64,000 nucleotides of DNA, taken from assembly GCA_013399875.1 (NCBI GenBank), contig VXAZ01003882.1:521441-585440 (forward strand), given 5' to 3'. How positions within the stretch are numbered: position 1 is the stretch's first letter; each line of letters begins with the position of its first letter. Origin of the DNA: Gymnorhina tibicen. Taxonomy: Eukaryota; Chordata; Aves; Passeriformes; Artamidae. Below the pieces are notes generated by a model. That model had not been told where the DNA came from, made no database searches, and saw only the letters and a program-made list of their open reading frames with translations. Below, one piece after another: positions 1-14,000 of this stretch. A program made the translations under genes and the position numbers.

Positions 1-139
1 GGCTGTGAGGGTGGCCAGTCTCCCTAGTGCAGAACTGGCTCCTGTGCAAGTAAGTAGGTGTGAGGAGGTGGTAGGAGTCTGGGGTGTTGTGTAGGAAGAC
101 AATATGGGCCTGTTTAGGCCACTGCAAACATCATTTAAT

Positions 140-292
140 GTATCCCTGGAAATGTTCAAGGTCAGGTCGGATGGGGTTCTGAGCAACCTGGTATAGTTGA
201 AGGTGTCCCTGCTCGTTGCAGGAGGGTTGGACTAGATGACCTTCAAAGGTCCCTTTCAACCCAAACCATTCTATTATTCTATGATTTTATGA
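140..292 (+). repeat. CR1 LINE, 3' end
   Basis: Matches the 3' terminal part of avian CR1. It contains the recognisable pieces GGATGGGGTTCTGAGCAACC, GGTTGGACTAGATGACC and the tail CTATTATTCTATGATTTT. It is 5'-truncated, as nearly all CR1 copies are. Confidence 0.9.
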
Positions 293-2165
293 AATAAGTA
301 TCTTTTTTTCCTAGATTTTGAGTAATGAGAACTGAAGTTTAACCTGTTGAGCAGAGAGATGAGAAAGAGATGATGTAATTAATAGCATATGTGAGTAAAG
401 AAAGATTTCTGTGTCTCTCTGCCTGACTTTGGCTACTGGCTACATGAGTTCACACACATCAGTGATCAGAAGAAATGTGCATGGCCATATTTCCATGCCT
501 CAGGGAGGTGCATAAGTAAACATACTTTGTGCATTGCCACAGCTATCTTGGATGTCCTTGGCAGAAAAACAAGGTGGGAGGATATTGGAGCTGATGAGAT
601 TAAAGCTAGTTCAGGTATGCCTACCCCAAGCCATGATAGAACATGAATGATAGAGGTGTAAAATGAAGGAGCATATCCCAGGAGACATGGGATAGTTCTT
701 CTGTCTCTCTTTGGTTCTTGTTTGCAAATTCTTCACGTTACAAAGACATTGGTTGGCACCAGGCAACTAGCAGCGCTATGTAAAATGGACTTGGCACTGG
801 GTAAAAACAAGATTCTGTCTATTGCTGCCCGTCTCCAGAGCATAAGAATATGCAGCATCCAAAATTTGAATAGGTGACCAGAAAAAATTACTCAATTTCA
901 ATTCAATTACTTGTTTTCAGTTACTCGAAACAATTGATTTCTGTTATTACTCATTAGTGAATACAATTGTGCCTTATTTTCTTCTTAAATGACTGTAATT
1001 ATAAACTCTGAGCAGATACAATGCTGGGGAGAGAAGATTGCTTGAATTAGTTCTGCAAAGTGTGGTTCTAACATGTGCAGGTCACTTGTGGCTTTGTATT
1101 TGAAAGTGCATGTGCCCTAGGAATTCTGTGGCACTTAGACTTGAGAATAGAAGGCCTTTCTGATGAGAGAATCTGCCTTGCCTTTTTAAAAGGGATAGCA
1201 GCTGCCTACAGATGTTGTTTCTGTGGGGGTGGTGCATGACTACAACATTCAGGTGTCCTTCCTGGCAGAATAGTAATAGAAACAATACTTTTGATTGTCT
1301 TTCATGCAAAGCCAGGACTGGCTGCTCTGGAGATGATGAGCAGTCAGTTCCAACCTCATGTAAGATGAACACTGTGGAAGTGACTGCTTGCTGTTCTGAT
1401 TGTTGGTCGGTTTGGAGGAGACAGGAGCTACAAGCCAAGGACTTCTCCTCACACCCTTGCCTCCAGTGAAAGTGAAAACTTGGTTCTGTCAGTTCTCAAG
1501 ACCTCAAGACTGCTGATCAGCGTTGCTTGGTTTTTAAATGCTTGTATCGCAGAAGGCTCTGCTGCCTCTCAGAGCTGTGCAGCCTCCAGTTTACCAGGTG
1601 TTCCTTTTTAATCAGGGCAGTCAATTGCCTTACTGTTTATAAAAGGCCTTAAGTGAGGAAGTAATCAGCACTGTCTATTATAGCAAGAATAGGATTTGCA
1701 ATCAAATAGTGACATGACTAATGCCATTGAAACATTGCATTGGCAGCTTCATATTCTCAGGCCTCATGCCGCAACTTGGGTATGGGGGAAAGCAGTGTGT
1801 TACATCATGTGGCACAGGTAATGCAAGGTTATTAAGTTGCCAGTTTGCTGTAGAGCAAGCCCAGATACTAAAATGAGTGGGGTCCTTGTCCATCAGATCC
1901 ATCTAACTCAGACATCCTACTGTTGTCCTGAAGCTCACCCCAGTGTGAGCAGGTGTGTGAGCAAAGTTCAGGCAAAACTGGGTGCTGAAAAATATCACAG
2001 GAACTCCTCCCTGAAGAAGGATCTCCTGAGCTGAAGGGAAAGCTATTTTGAGCAGCAAACATAAGAACGTTCCAGGAAACTACTCCCATTCAAACTAGTA
2101 TCTAATTATAACTCCCAATTCCTTTCACTTCCATAAGCAATACTTTCTCTTCTAACTCTCAGTAA

Positions 2166-2196
2166 GGTTATAAGATAATTTAGGTTGGAAGGGAAA
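2166..2196 (-). repeat. Possible short CR1 remnant
   Basis: The phrase TAATTTAGGTTGGAAGGGA resembles the reverse complement of the CR1 3' end just inside its tail. Only about 30 bases are alike and the similarity stops abruptly, so this may be chance. Confidence 0.35.
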
Positions 2197-3319
2197 TAAT
2201 GTACCAGCGATTATGATATCTCTCATAAATGCCTATTGTATAGGATGGAGACCTTGCCCCTTCACTGAATTCTTGACTGTGTAAAAGGAGACAAGGAAAC
2301 CCCACCCAGGATACAATACTTTCTAAACATAGTCTGATTTTATCTTTCCTCTCCTCCAGGATGTATACATGGTTTCATTTTTTCTGTATATTTCCAAGCA
2401 ATCAGCCAGTTTTGTTAGAGAAAAAGGGAGTTTGACACTGAGGGACATCAGCTTTTATGGCTGGAAATTATTAATGAATTGGAGTGTCAGATCTGTTTTC
2501 CCAAATGATGTATTTAGGAATAGCATTAACGGCCAGTCTTGGAAGATATTACAGTCTCAAATGGGGGGCAAGAAGGTGCAGTTAAATACTTGGGGAAAGA
2601 GACATGGAATATTCACTCCCTGTGTTGCTGCAGACATCAGCCAGCATGAGATGGCCCTGAAGTGTTCGTGACTTCAAACCAAAGTGCTGAGTCAAAGTGC
2701 AGTAGAACATAACTTGTCTTCTTAAAATTTCTCATATCAGTTAAACATCCATCACTTCTCCATAGAAGGAATGCTATTCCCACAGTGTGAAAGATTCAGC
2801 TAGGGCTGGTTTCCAGAGAGTTACATTTCAAGTGAGGATAGAGATTAATAATAAATGTCAGTTCTCTTAAAAGAGTCTAGATGCAAGTGTGGTCTTTAGA
2901 AGCTGGGATGTCTTTTACTCTAGAATTTTGTTTGTTTCCAGTTGTGAATATACTTCAAGAAGTTTGTCACCATAGAAGTATCAGTTATCTGGGACAGTAA
3001 GAAAAGACTTTTTAATGTAGTTACTTTACAGTTCCCTAAAGCTTCTAATTAATTTTTCCACAAGCCTGTTAGGCATACTAAAAGCTGTATTTGCTGCATT
3101 CTTATTCCACAACCCACTTCTGCTTTCAGAGTAGAGTAGAGCAATTCTGCAGAATCAAGGGAGACTGAAGGGATTTCAGTTTTAAAGCAGAGCTTTAAAC
3201 TCAGTGTTTAAACAGTTATTTATCTTTTATGTGTTTTCTATCTACTTTGCATGTGTCTTCTCCATGTATTCTGGCACTTGGCTTCTGTTGTGATTTAGGA
3301 ATGGTATTCTCCAATTTGG

Positions 3320-3709
3320 TGTTCCCACTGAAACCACCCCAAATGACGCACTGCTTTCTCACTCCCCTCTCTCCATCCCTGTGGGTGGCTGGAGAGGAGA
3401 ATTGGAGGAACAAAAAGTGAAGATGCGTTGAGATAAGAACAATTTACTGGAAACAGGAAGAAAACCAAGAGTAACAGCAACAATACTAACAGAAAAATGT
3501 ACAAGACAGGCGAGCAATTCGTATGCAAATGCTCACCACCACTTGGAGCCTACAATACCTGATTGTGCCACACTACCTTGACATGGAAGAGACCCCTTCC
3601 CCCATTCCTGGAAAATGATGTGAGGTGGTATAGAATAATCTCTAGGTCCTATCCGTGCTCCCTCCTGGCTACTGCAAAAATTAACCCTGTCCTGGCTGAA
3701 AGGAGGACA
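3320..3709 (-). mobile_element. Eroded avian ERVL-type LTR (solo or fragment)
   Basis: The plus strand shows the reverse complement of a familiar avian LTR. In order it has a CACTCCCCTCTCTCC block, GAGATAAGAACAATTTACTG, GCTCACCACC and an ending close to AATTAACCCTGTCCTGGCTG followed by AGGACA. On the minus strand the element therefore starts TGTCCT at 3709. Several internal stretches are shortened relative to what I recall of the family. No internal retroviral sequence lies next to it. The family assignment is from memory, and the edges are approximate on the left. Confidence 0.6.
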
Positions 3710-3955
3710 GTTTCTTTCTGCCTGGGTTGTGGGCCTGAAAAAGTAACATGGAAGTTACATGCAGTGACCTGTTATTATATGAGCACATTTCTAGTTATTT
3801 ATTTTTAGGGGAAGATTGAAAGGTGGGGTCATTACCTCAATTTACCTCTAATGCACACCTTGGGTCGAGAGTTTGAGGCCTCTGTCATGGTTCAAAGAGA
3901 GATTGAGACAGACATAATGGTACCCTTCTGTGTAGGATTCTCAATGAGGTTTAGA

Positions 3956-4350
3956 AACATAGGACAATTTGGGTTGGAAGTGACTGTTGAAGGTCCTCTA
4001 ATACAACCCCCAGAGCAGGTATATCTTCAACTATATCAGGTTGCTCAGAGCCCCATCCAACCTGACCTTGAATGTTTCCAGGGATGGGTTATTCACCACC
4101 TCTCTGGGCAGCCTGTGCCAATGTTTCACCACCCTCATCATAAAAAAATTCTTCCTTGCATCTAGCCTGAATCTACTTTCTTTTATTTTAAACCTATTAC
4201 CCCTTGTCCTGTCACTACAGGCCCTAATAAATAGTCTGCCTCTGTCTTTCTTACAAGCTGCCATTAAGCAGAGGCCACAATAAGGTCTCCTCAAAGCTTC
4301 GTCTTCTCCAGACAGAACAGTCCCAACTCTCTCTTGTTGATTGTATTATA
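3956..4350 (-). repeat. CR1 LINE, 3' end including the end of ORF2
   Basis: The minus strand reads the extreme C terminus of the CR1 reverse-transcriptase ORF, with the pieces RVVKHWHRLPREVVNNPSLE and ARKNFF. It then continues into the 3' UTR. The 87-codon open frame at 4031-4294 is this remnant, not a host gene. The tail side is at about 3956. Confidence 0.92.
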
Positions 4351-7300
4351 TATCTGAAGGCTAAATAGGAAAACATAGTATTTATGGAAAGTAAAACATT
4401 ACCAGTGAAGATTAACCCATAAACAATAGGACAAAAATTACTGAGAAGAAACTATACCTCTAGAGATTGATACAGGGCTCTTTCTTGAGTCACTGGGGTG
4501 GATAGTTAAGCATAAAAAAGTATGCCTGTTTTGCTAGTCATGTGTGTGCCTGGTATAATGTTGCATGTTCTGAGTGCTAAGGTGAAGGCTATCCACAGCA
4601 TTTCTGTTGTGTAGGGATTTGGTGCTTTGCGGTACAATTCGCTGTTGCTCTGTCGCTGCATCATCTGGAGGCTCTGCAAGACCAGTGGAGTAGGTGCAGC
4701 TGACAGCTGCAAAGGCACTGCAGGGCAGCTCGTGTTGTGGAGCGCATGTTTGGGTAACTCATCTCTGTTTTGATGTCCAAACTAAGGGAGAAATGGCAGG
4801 AGAAGACAGGGCTCTAAGAAGAGGCAGTATGGATTCAGGCATGAAGAGCTCTTCACTCAAGAAAGACTGACTAGATTGGCACTGTTTAGAGACAGCAAAA
4901 ATAGAGAAATAGAATACTCTGAAAAACAAATGTGATGGGAAAAGGCAACCTAGATTCCTCTGCTTATTTTTCCCTACTCACACAAAGCTGATCAATGAAA
5001 CTGGAAGTCCAAGAGCATAACAGCTGTAAGGTGTGCTATGTGCCACATCATAGCCTAGAAATTCATTGTCACATGCTGCCATTATCTTAGCCAATGCTCC
5101 AGAAGAATACAAAATGGAGGTAAATAATTGAATAATGAGGAGCAAGCAACTGTATCTAATACCTTTAGTTGTTTTACTTATTAAGCTGTGTAATGATTCA
5201 TGACCAAACTTAACTTCCTGGCAGTAGAAAAAAATTCTTTTCTAGCAGCTTAAGCAGCTTACATGAAGGGAAAGAAGTACGTCTCCACAGCTGTTTGGGA
5301 AGCTGTTCCCATTTGGGTGGGAGCCTGAAAACTCCCATTAACTCTCACTTTTAGTGTCTGGCTTCTCAGTGTATGGAACACTGGTAAAATGGAAAAACTT
5401 AACATGCCTTCTGAAACAAATCTGAAATATATCTGGCAGTTGGGCGTCCCCCTCCACACATCATCAGGCACGGGAGAAGCTGTACAGAGGGAGGTGGTTA
5501 GCACATGAGCTTGAGTCACAGGAGATAAGCATTTCTATAGCAGCTACCTTTGAGGGAAGGGGAGGATGGAGCTTCTCCAGGGACAGCATAGCAGTGCCTG
5601 CTGTAGCTAGAAGCAGCTCAGTTTTGTCCGTGACTTGTTACTCTTTGTAAGTTAGAAAGTTGGTACAGAGCTGCATTATGCAGTATTTCTGTCAATGGAT
5701 GGACTGAGCACTGACAAAATAAGTATTTCAGTTGACTTTTTTTTTAAATTAGAATTTCAATTTGGTGTTGTCATTGAGAGCAAATAATTTGAACAGAAAC
5801 TTCCCTACTTGCAGGTCAGACTGATTATCTCCTATTCAGTGCAGAGCAGATGGGATGTGAAGTCCAGGTGATAACAGCCACAAGTTTAGCATGGTCTTAA
5901 GCAAAAAGCTTGTAGCCTGGAGTATGTGATGCAACTTTCAAAACTGTGTTTTTCAATGTCTTTAATTTGTAGGTTGTCTTAACATTTCCTTGCTCTAAGC
6001 TTGGACCCCTGCATCAGGGAAGGGGATGAACCGGCTGCAGGCTTGCTTTCCTCAGTGGCTTTTGATAGATGCTATAGAAATCAGCTACCCCTATGACACA
6101 GTAGATCAGAGATTTAGGACTCTGGCCTGGTAGAATCAGTGAGCTGTGAGCAATGGTAACAAGAGTGATGGGACAGGTTCATTAGCAAAAAAGGAGTTTC
6201 TCTGTTTGAATACCAGAATGGAGGTGCCTGTTTTGTTTGATGATGTGCAACTTGTGATACACAAAATTGAGGGAGGAGGAGGATGGTGCGCAGATGTCAC
6301 CTTGCTCAACAGGGCTGCTGTGTTATGCCAACAGATTGATACCAAAAAAGAGAGCCTGAAAGCATGTTATGGAGAATATATTAGATATATGTCCATAATG
6401 ACACTGTGGTCAGGAAAGAGTCAACCTAACTTCAAACTGTGTTCAAAAGGTTTAAGGTACTTCATGAAACTGTAATGGCTTTCTTATGTGCATTGGAGAC
6501 TGAGATTATTTTAGGCTGCTCTATTATCCCAGCGCTGTTGAGGAAACTGGAGAGAAGTCCAAGAATAGCTTAAAGCACAAGAGTGAGCTGGGTAATCACC
6601 TTAGGAAAAAATTCTGAGAGCAGTGCATGCAAACTGACAGCTCTGTGGTGGGGAAAGTGCATCATTACAAACAGCAGAAGAGAGTAATGCTAGTACAGCA
6701 GAGAATGATTGATTTTAGTTGTTAGGATCGAGTAGTGAGAGGAAGTTGAGAAGTCTAAGGTTAATAACAGGAAACACTTTCTAGTTATGAGGTCTGTTTG
6801 GGTTTCTGAAGTGTCTTACAAGGAAATTGATGGTAGTCATGCTGATTGGGCTATTTAGAAATGAAGCTGATGAATCATTAATAAATATAAAAGCCTGTGT
6901 CACAGTAAAGGCAGAGTTAAATTCTTAAAGATTTCTCTTGCCCTGTTCAGAAGCTTCAGCAAGATAAAGTGAAAATTGTCTTTCTGTTTTGAAGATGCTA
7001 TCTATACCTCCCTAACTGTCCCAATACCTCATTCCAGGTTCCAAATTTCTCATTAAGCAGCAAATTCCAGAGGGTGACCAATGGAAAGACTTTTTCCCCC
7101 TCTGTGAATCTTGGGGAAAATGAACAAAGTAATAAAAGGAGGTAACATGAAATTGCTGTCAAAGTGAACTGCACTGTGACTGATTGCTTGTCCTCTGCCT
7201 TGTGGTGCTTAAAGTCCCAAGTTTATCAGAGTACAAACATGAGCTCTTTTAAAGCTTTGCAGTAACTTTGCGACTAGATATTTACTCAATACACTCTAGC

Positions 7301-7972
7301 ACAGGGGAAAAAGTCATTCCTAGTAGTCGTTTCTTTCCTTACTACGTGCTCTTTGTGAACATTTATTTGTCTTGAGCCAAATAAAGGTGCATTCTGAGAT
7401 TTCTATGAATTTGTACTATTAAATGAATAAGAAGAATTACGCATGTTTCAGAGTACTTGCAGAGATCTAAACATTTTAGTATCTTCATTCTCTTTAGGTG
7501 GTACCCTGACTAATAAACAATTTTTACATACAGGGACAATCATTTGCATTTTTAATGCATCTCCTTGAAGGACTTATTTGTTGCTTACTCTGAGATTGGA
7601 ATGGTGATGCAGTGCACTAATAGATTAAAATGAAAGCCAGTCAAACTGACTTCTGTTTTAAACTGACAAACTGATTGACCTTAAATCACCTTGCTGTTGA
7701 GGAAAGCAATCACAGTTTTCTTCAAAAAGGATTGCAGTTTTCTTCAACCTTTGGTGAGTCTGTAGCTTCCCAATGGGAGTGTGTGTTAGACTTTGTTTCT
7801 GGATGGAAGTCATTAGTGGTTCATTTCATCCTGCTCCCAGGTAATGCGGGTGATACTCTTGTGTTCTTCTGTCCAGCCTGCATCAGTGTCTTTAGGTACA
7901 GGGTATGCTTTTTCTGTCTTCACTAATATCTGTGTCTGACAGATCTTTCCAATTTTTTAAATGTGATTTCAG

Positions 7973-8081
7973 CTTCCAAACAATTTGCTGAAGAAGTCTT
8001 GAAAGCACACAATGACTACAGGAAGAAACACGGAGTCCCCCCTTTAAAACTCTGCAAGAAGTTAAACAGAGGAGCCCAACT
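7973..8081 (+). CDS. GLIPR2: GLIPR2 exon 2
   Basis: Encodes residues 5 (split codon) to 41 of the CAP protein, starting [20 protein letters not shown], the first helix of the fold. The acceptor is TGATTTCAG ending at 7972. The donor GTGAGT starts at 8082 after two bases of the Leu41 codon. The exon is 109 nt. The preceding exon must supply one base (G) of the Ala5 codon, which fits the short MGKS-type first exon of the family. Confidence 0.95.
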
Positions 8082-11000
8082 GTGAGTTCAGTCCTTTCTT
8101 TTCTCTAATGAGATTTGTGACACTTTTGTCTGCTAGGTTTGACTGTGTTTACTGCAAAAATATTTGCCTTTTGACATGCTGTTACCCAATGAAGACTTAC
8201 TGAGTAGAAAGTGAGGGACTCTACTCTTTCGTCCCCTCTTTCTCCATCACATAGCATTAGCTGGTCACATGGACACTTCTGTAGTCACAACAGTATATAT
8301 GTTTCTTGGAGCCTTTTTCACATGTGGGCTGCCATCTGTCTGCACTGGTAGGTGTCCTCTGCAGTGGGTAGCTGTCTAAAACATGCTTCACCATGAAGTG
8401 CTAAAACAGCACTTCTGTCAGATGAGGGATTGTCATCTGCAGGAGACTAGCCAGTGCTCCTGAAATAGTGAGAAAATAACTTTTTCATGGTAAGAAGCAG
8501 TGAATGGTCTAAGATCAGTGAAATCAGGAGGAAGTAACTTCAGATCAAATTATTTTTCTCCTGGCCAGCAAAGCAAAAGTATTAAATGTTCCCTGTTCTG
8601 TCAGGAAGGAAACGTCTTGCCTCTTCTCCAGTGTTGAAGACTGCACAACTTCTCCTCAGTCTAACATACAGTGAATCCATCTTCCTGCTCTCTGACTTGA
8701 GCTTTCCTTACAGAAATTTGAGTCCAATACTGCTTGTCTTCTTTACTGTAGTTAAAATAACCAGATTAACTCCCTTCCCTTTACAGCAACCTTTTTCAAA
8801 AAGTAGATTTTAAAATCTTCATTTTTTTTCATGCTGATCCTCACAATACAAAAGAGATAACTGAAGGAGTAAATGCTGATTAAACTATTCAGAGGATAAA
8901 TAATACTAAATGGTGGTCAGTTTAAACCCTACTCTAGACATAAGATCTCCTCCCATTAGGCTTTCTACCATAACCATGCAGATTTCTCTGTCCCAGGTGA
9001 CTGACTGGGAGACAGAGATGCTGTAGTCTTTCCAGAATGTGATTTACTGTCCCAGCATGATGGGACACAGATGTCACACAGATGTGCTGGCTCCTGACTC
9101 CTAGATCTCTCCCAGGTGTTGTGCTGTACAACACACCATGTACATGGCATGTGTACAAGACCTCTGGCAGCAAGTAAAATCTTGGTGTTTTCACTTTTTC
9201 TTTTTCTTTTTTTTGAGACGTGATTATAACTGGATGCAGTATCTCTAAGAGATGGAATGCCAGTGACTCATTCACCAAACTTTGTAATCTGCTGGGGCTT
9301 TCCTTCTGTTCTCCTAAGGGGACTGTTTGTTTCTGGTTTTCATGCTCACAGTGAGGAAGAGATTTCATTGACTTGTCAGCAGCACTTGTTGTGTCTCAAA
9401 AGTGCAACACTTGGTTTGAACAAGTCGGCTTGTATGAATAGTTCAGATTATTCTATTGAATATGCATTGCTCCACATTTATCTCTAAATGTGCTGCTGCC
9501 CTTGCTGGGTATTTTTAGATCCTTCAGAAATTCCTCACAGCCTTCTCTGGTCTCAGCTGATGCCTTGCTGTGATGAACAACAATAGGAAACCTCTCTTTG
9601 GTTGAGGTCTGTAACTTAACTTGTAAGAGTATTTAGACACTGGTAAAACTAGTTGATAGCAAGAACCAGAAACGTTTTGGTCTGAATTAAAAGACATGAA
9701 ATTTAAGAAATCCCATATTTGTCAAGACAGATTTTGCATATTCTTAAATTCAAAGAACAACTTCATCTTTTCTTTGGGTATATCATATATATATATATAT
9801 ATATGCATATATATATGCATATATATACACGCATGCATATATATATATGCATATATATACACGCATGCACATATATATATATATATATATACATGTACCC
9901 TTTTTTTGGTATGTATTTGGTGTATCTCTGGGTACTTTTCTGTGCTTCTCTATCTGTGTTGAAAATGGTACATTTCCTACGATTTTCAGGTCCAGTTATT
10001 GTGACAGGTGAACTAACTATTGGATCTCTGCTTTAACATGAGATGAGTCAGCCTCAGCAGGTGTCTGTTTATCTCTGACTGTAGTGAAGCATAGGGTGAT
10101 GATCTCAGATGAAAACCTCATGCTTTCAACTGCCTGAGCTGGAGTGGATTAATCACCCTTTGTCTCAAATCCCTGGCAGCTTCATCCATCTGCAATGTGT
10201 ACTTTCTCCCAGTCTTGCCTCTAACTTGGGATATGAGGATCCTGAAAAAAGTTACAGGACTGTAGTGATAGCATCTAAAGATCCTCTAGTCCAGGATCTA
10301 GCAAACTGACAACACGCAAGTTTTCATTATTTCTAAACTAATGGATGTAGCTAAATACTCTTTTTTTGTTTTAGTGGGAGGATTAGAGCAGAAGGAAATT
10401 AGAACCTAATAACTGAAGTACTAGCTTGGGTCAAAAGTTCAGCTGGACAAAATGTATGTCTCTGGAGATGCCAGTAGCTCATGATTAGGGAAGGAGTAGG
10501 AGGACAAAACAAACGTGTTCCTTCCCTCATTATCTTCCCCTGGAAATTACAGATTTATCCTGGAAATTATGGTTTTCCTAAGCAGTAAGTTGTATCCTCA
10601 TTTATTTGTTGCTGTTGTTTAATATGCTGTGAAGATTCCTCCCCACATCCATACAGTGTAAATTTGCGTCTCTCTTTTTCAAACCCACATGTGCTTTGGT
10701 GTCTGCATTGTCCTGTGGTGATGACTTCTCCTGCACAGTGTGGAAGGAGTGCTTTGTCTCACTTGAATTTTAAATCTATGACCTGATGACTCTCTGTGTT
10801 ACCACTATAAGAAATAACAAATTGTCTTTCCAATTTCCCTGTGTCTGTACTGAAGCCTTTCCAATGCTGAATAAAGAGAGGAATTGTTTTACCCATGATG
10901 TTCTTCCTAACCCTATTGTTCTAAGAAAATAAAATACATCCCACACTCACACACGTCAACTTCTATAGAAACAGTGCTGCTTATCCCTGTGTTGGTTTAC

Positions 11001-14000
11001 ACAGCTGTTGCCTCAGAGTGTCGATGTGGTCCCCTTCTCTTCCATCGTGTTGCCTGGTACATTGCTCTTTTTTTGCATTTTATTTTTTTTTATTTGTAAA
11101 CCTTGGGGGTTTATGCTTGCTTTGACTGAATCTGGTTCTGTTTTTTTTCCAGTCTCACTAAGAATATTTAACTTACTCCTGTGAGGGACATAGAAATGCC
11201 AGGAGGTGACACTTGTAGCAGTTGCTGTAGGTACTTCCCTTTCCACCAGCAGCTGCGGCTGAGGATTGCCAGTGGATTTCCAGGTGCTGGTCACAATATG
11301 GTGGAAGGGCATCTGCCCTTTTATTTCTTCTAGAAGTCCTACAGATGCTCATTAAAGACAGGGAAAATGTGTTTTCCCTTTGCCTAACTCATAGATCTAT
11401 GTAAGCTTAAAGCATCCTGGCTTCAGGGCTTTGCAACTTGACTTAAACCCATAATCTTCCAGCACAATTCCTTGCTTGCATATCCTTCTCTCCCTCCTGT
11501 TCCTCCTCCTCTCTGCTCATTGCAACTGTGGTCCCTGACCCAATGTGTGGATTCCTTTGCTAGGTATGCAGAAGAACTAGCTGCCACGAGGGTCCTCAAG
11601 CACAGCTCCGAGTCTGCTAATGGGAAATGTGGAGAAAACCTAGCATGGGCATCCTATGACCAATCAGGTGAGCTTTCTTCTCTTGTTGTCTCATGGACAC
11701 CTGATAAATGCCTTATCTCAAGTACTTTGGGCTCAGAGCATCTGGTTGCAAGTGTGCTGGAGTTTCCTCTACTTCAACAATGTGTCCACCATAGCCCAGC
11801 CCAGGCTCCCTGGAGACAGGGTGGTGGTTTGGAGACAGGTCACCTGTGTGTCCTGAGAGCAAGAAGCATAGGTAGGCACAGAGGGAGTAAGGGATTTTGG
11901 GGGTGTGTTATGTCCCTTAGGAGGCAGGGCTTGGCAGCTGGCTGCTCCATATGTCCCTGCTGTGGATCTGTCTTTAGCGTTACTTGTGTGTCCATGGCAG
12001 GAGAGGAGGAAGCCGTCAATGCCCCGTACTTCACCTTTATCCTTAGTTTGTCCCAGCCAAGGAGAGGTCTGCCCAAAGCCCAGCTGTGGTGAGGGAAGTG
12101 GAAAAATGTCTCTTGCACACTGCACAGCAGTTCCTGTTTGTGGGGCAAAAGTGGGGGGCGGGACACCAAAGTGACAGTGGCTAATGTCCTTCCACTAGTA
12201 TCTTCCACTCTGTCAGAAAACAGGCTTTAAGCCCTTTTATTTTTGAGGACAAATTTACTCCATGTATTTTCTGATTGTAAATGTAGTATGTAATTGGGAG
12301 CCTTTGGTTTGGGTGCCCCAGGAGCTGCATTTTGGTCAGGCTGACAGCCTGTAGTGAGGCCTCAGCTGGAGAGAGATTCAGCAGGCTCTTCCCTCCTGCC
12401 TCCTCCAGTAAGCAGGGCTCATGCCTCAGCCTACTGGGACAGCAGGTGGGATGTATTAAAAGTGACCACTTGCTTTCTTTATTCCAACCCACCCCTGGAA
12501 TTTCCAGCACAGCCCCAAGGAAACAGAAGCTTGTTTCTGCAGGCTGGAGACTCTGTTTGAAGGACCTGGAAATTTTAGTGAGTTTTAGTCCCAGGGATGC
12601 TGTTTGGTTCCTCTTCAAGTGCCAACTCTAGTCCCAAGTGGGTACATTTTCATGTTGAAAAAGAAACCTGTGGTGGAAAAATACAGTTTGATCTGCTTAC
12701 ATTTGGCATTCTGTCCTTTGCAAGGGTGTGAGGAAAGGGTTCGGAGCAGCATGGGAAAACACAGGTGTATGGCAGAGTTTGCATAGTGGCTATGACTCAC
12801 TGACTGAGCTTAGTTCTTTCTTCTTGTTTGAGTTAATGGCCTGTGCTCCTTCCCCTGAGGCTAAATCCACAGAATTCCCATTTAGAGAGCTGGAAACACA
12901 AATCCTTCTACATAATGTCTGTCTTTTCTCTGGATCCAGTCTGTTTTCTTCAGTGTACTGTTTCCATACATAACTTTCAAGTTTTGGGAAGTTTTGCTGG
13001 TTTTTATCCACAGGATTAAATGTCATGTTGAGAAAATTAAGCCACATCCTCTTTTGTTCTGTGAAACATTTCTACATTTCCAGTGCAGCAGGATTACTCA
13101 AAGTGCCAGAGGGAGAAAGCTAGTTCTTCAAAGGAAGTTATTTTCTCATCTAGGCTTAGTCTTCATCTCCGTGGAGTTGGTTCATTCTTTCTCTTTTTCT
13201 CATATAGTTCCCTCTGGATAGTTAATTTGTACCCTGCTCAATGAGGCTGAAATTTGGATTAAGACATCCATTCAGGGGCTTAACAAAGGCAGGCAGTGTC
13301 TTCTGGTTTCTTTCCCGGATAAAGCAAGACTCAATAAACCTCTAGAATACTCTGCATTTTCTCTCAAAAAGTGATGCTGTTGTTTATTTTGGCTCTTACT
13401 GAGTTCTGTAATAATGCCAGAAGATGCATTTCTTGTTTCAGAGAAGATTTAAGCTTTCAACTGTAAAGCCTTCTAATATTACTCTTCTCCTGGTACAAGA
13501 ATACCTTGAATTCTATTCTGGATTTTAGAGTTACATAGCCTAAAGCTGTTGCTAGAAATATGTTTATCCCTGTAATCCAAGAAATAGTTGACAGCTGTTT
13601 CCTCCCTCCAGTCCTGCAGGAACTGCTCTGTGGCAGACTTTTCTTTGTCTGTGTTCAAATAAGTGAGCTGTCATCTGCCACTGCTGCAAGAGACTGCAGC
13701 CTGCCTTGGCAGCTCTGCTATGTCAGGCTTCTCAGGATGCCTCATCTCATTTCTTGGGAGGCTGAAGGCAAGCACTGGATGTCTGAATTCTGTTTGGGAT
13801 GGCCAGTGTGGCTGTGAAGAACACGCCGTGTTGCTGGTGGAAACACTGCAGCTTATGAGCTCTCCAGAGAGTTTGTAAGAGAAGTACATGGTGTGCTATC
13901 ACCCAAATCTGTTATGGGAGGAATCTGGGTCTCCTAAGGTTGGGGCTAGTGGGCAGAACAGCACAAGCACTGTCTGCCCAAGCCCTGGAGGAGTGTGCTC

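Larger units (their letters stand above)
1..7972. other. Non-coding: GLIPR2 5' flank or intron 1
   Basis: No protein gene recognised. All open frames are under 120 codons and lack homology I recognise. The stretch holds CR1 ends near 140-292 and 3956-4350, a possible short CR1 scrap near 2166-2196, and an eroded LTR at about 3320-3709. Because GLIPR2 exon 1 is not visible here, this is more likely intron 1 than intergenic DNA. Confidence 0.6.

Noticed and set aside
4031..4294. 87-codon open frame on the minus strand
   Set aside because: C-terminal end of CR1 ORF2, a retrotransposon remnant, not a host gene.
9696..10036. Tyr/Ile and His/Ile repeat open frames
   Set aside because: Translations of the alternating AT microsatellite.
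11472..12092. 206-codon open frame on the plus strand, the longest in the window
   Set aside because: It overlaps GLIPR2 exon 3 in its frame and simply reads on into the flanking intron on both sides. Only 11564-11667 is supported as coding.
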